NCBI GenBank assembly: GCA_964456745.1
Contig: CAYWBW010000041.1
Coordinates: 1-7,008, forward strand
DNA from: CAYWBW01 sp964456745
GTDB taxonomy: Bacteria; Patescibacteriota; Gracilibacteria; GCA-2401425; JAJOLG01
Length of the DNA stretch: 7,008 bases
Direction: 5' to 3'
The notes below the pieces were generated by a model. The model made no database searches. It was not told the DNA's origin and saw only the letters and a list, made by a program, of their open reading frames with translations. Every line of letters begins with the position of its first letter. Positions within the stretch are counted from its first letter, which is position 1. Position numbers and translations under genes: made by a program. Below, piece after piece: positions 6,066 to 7,008 of the stretch.

Positions 6066-7008
6066 ATGAATAAAAAGAATTATTATCTTAGGCTTATAAT
6101 AATTTTAATAATAAGTATCTTAATGCCTTCAGTAATAATAATGGCAGATACAATAAATCTTAGCGGGTCACTAACAAGTCTTCCCGAATGATGAATGTGC
6201 TATTATCACGTAGAAGCTGATCCAGAGTCTTGATTGGGTGATATAAGTGATGAAATTTCCTTCTTTACAGATAGCTGAACTGAAGCATTGCTGTTTAGAA
6301 GTACCGGGTCTATTAGTTCAGATTTATACAGTGCCAGTTTTAGTGATATAGAAGTAGCTTTATTATGATGAGCTAAATTTGATTATTGAGAATTATCCTT
6401 AAGTAAAGATTTATCTTACTCGCTTTGACCAATTAGTTTATTTTCAAAGCAAATTACTTTGCAAGCTTCTTTTTCATGATATTCACTTAGTTGAACAACT
6501 ATTTGATATATAAGTTTAGATCCTCTTGAAACTTATAATTATAAAATTATTGCCTATTGATCATGAACTACTCCAGATAAATATTTTACTTGATCATTTA
6601 ATACTTTTCCTTCTGATCCTCAAATTATTATAACAGATTCGTCAGATTTCGTTACAACTGCTTCGTCGGCAGTTATTACATGAATTACAGTAGTTGAATA
6701 TTGAAATGTAAGTTTTAGCTGAATGACTATTGAATATTGATTTAATAGTAGCTTTGCGACAAGTTCATGATTTTTTAATATGAATCCAAAAGTGGAGATT
6801 CCTTTGTGAGTGACTATTGGATGAGTCATCTATACTTGATATACAGTTTCATGATCAAAACTTAATCTAGATCAAACGGTTTATAATTTTAAAATGGTAG
6901 CTCTTGAGCTAAGTTCTCCGTTGAAAAATGACACTTATACTTGAGTTTTTGCTACTGCAGCTAATCCTCCAATAGCTACATGAATAACTGTTTCATGACA
7001 ATATTTCT
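6066..7008 (+). CDS. Secreted repeat-rich surface protein, N-terminal part (3' end outside window)
   Basis: The frame is open from ATG 6066 to the window edge (314 codons) when TGA is Gly. Residues 1-27 form a clear signal peptide: basic start MNKKNYYLR, hydrophobic core LIIILIISIL, and likely cleavage after VIIMA before DTIN. The mature part is rich in Ser, Thr, Gly and aromatics, with short beta-strand patterns such as YNYKIIAYGSG and TIEYGFNSS. These recall the fibronectin-III-like repeats of the protein ending at 3529 (YIKYSTNSG, YVKYGTDSG), so the two may be related cell-surface proteins. No catalytic motif is seen, and the anchor, if any, lies beyond the window. No family can be named with confidence; an adhesin or S-layer-associated role is inferred. 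Confidence 0.82.

Noticed and set aside
6620..6829. Open frame of 69 codons on the minus strand
   Set aside because: It is a shadow of the signal-peptide-bearing surface-protein gene on the plus strand, with no family motif.

Overview
The window comes from a low-GC bacterium that reads UGA as glycine (translation table 25), most likely a member of the candidate phyla Gracilibacteria (BD1-5) or Absconditabacteria (SR1). The evidence is internal. With TGA as a stop almost nothing is open. With TGA as Gly, long frames appear and TGA falls on invariant glycines of known families: acetate kinase NPGSSS, VVHGGQKH, YGFHGIS, DTSMGFTP and KRSGDIDP, and also the GIY-YIG, SLH and toxin motifs. GGN codons are used at other conserved glycines in the same genes and TGG still encodes Trp, so this is neither the Mycoplasma code nor gene decay. 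Coordinates below use this code; stops are TAA or TAG.

Layout. (1) 1-3529, plus strand: the C-terminal 1175 residues of a very large surface protein with cadherin/Ig-like domains, about five fibronectin-III-like repeats, and an SLH anchor whose third SLH repeat appears split by an inserted peptidoglycan-binding domain. A hairpin at 3559-3583 closes it. (2) 3585-4144, minus strand: an overlapping antitoxin-toxin pair (RelE/StbE-type toxin) behind a promoter whose -10 box sits at the centre of a perfect 12+12 bp palindrome. (3) 4319-5392, plus strand: acetate kinase (ackA), transcribed divergently from the pair, with a strong promoter placed so that the mRNA would begin at or next to the ATG (leaderless). 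(4) 5474-5932: a compact unit in which two perfect 31-bp inverted repeats enclose a small intact GIY-YIG nuclease gene (5567-5863). (5) 6066-7008, plus strand: the start of a second secreted, repeat-rich surface protein, cut by the window edge.

How the parts relate. The two surface proteins frame the window and probably build the cell envelope or adhesion layer. AckA points to substrate-level ATP formation from acetyl phosphate in a fermentative cell; no pta is visible. The toxin-antitoxin pair and the GIY-YIG/inverted-repeat unit are accessory elements on either side of ackA. The GIY-YIG unit is the best candidate for something little described: a nuclease with its own flanking repeats, which could be either a mobile unit or a repeat-targeting nuclease system. 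No rRNA, tRNA or CRISPR array was seen.
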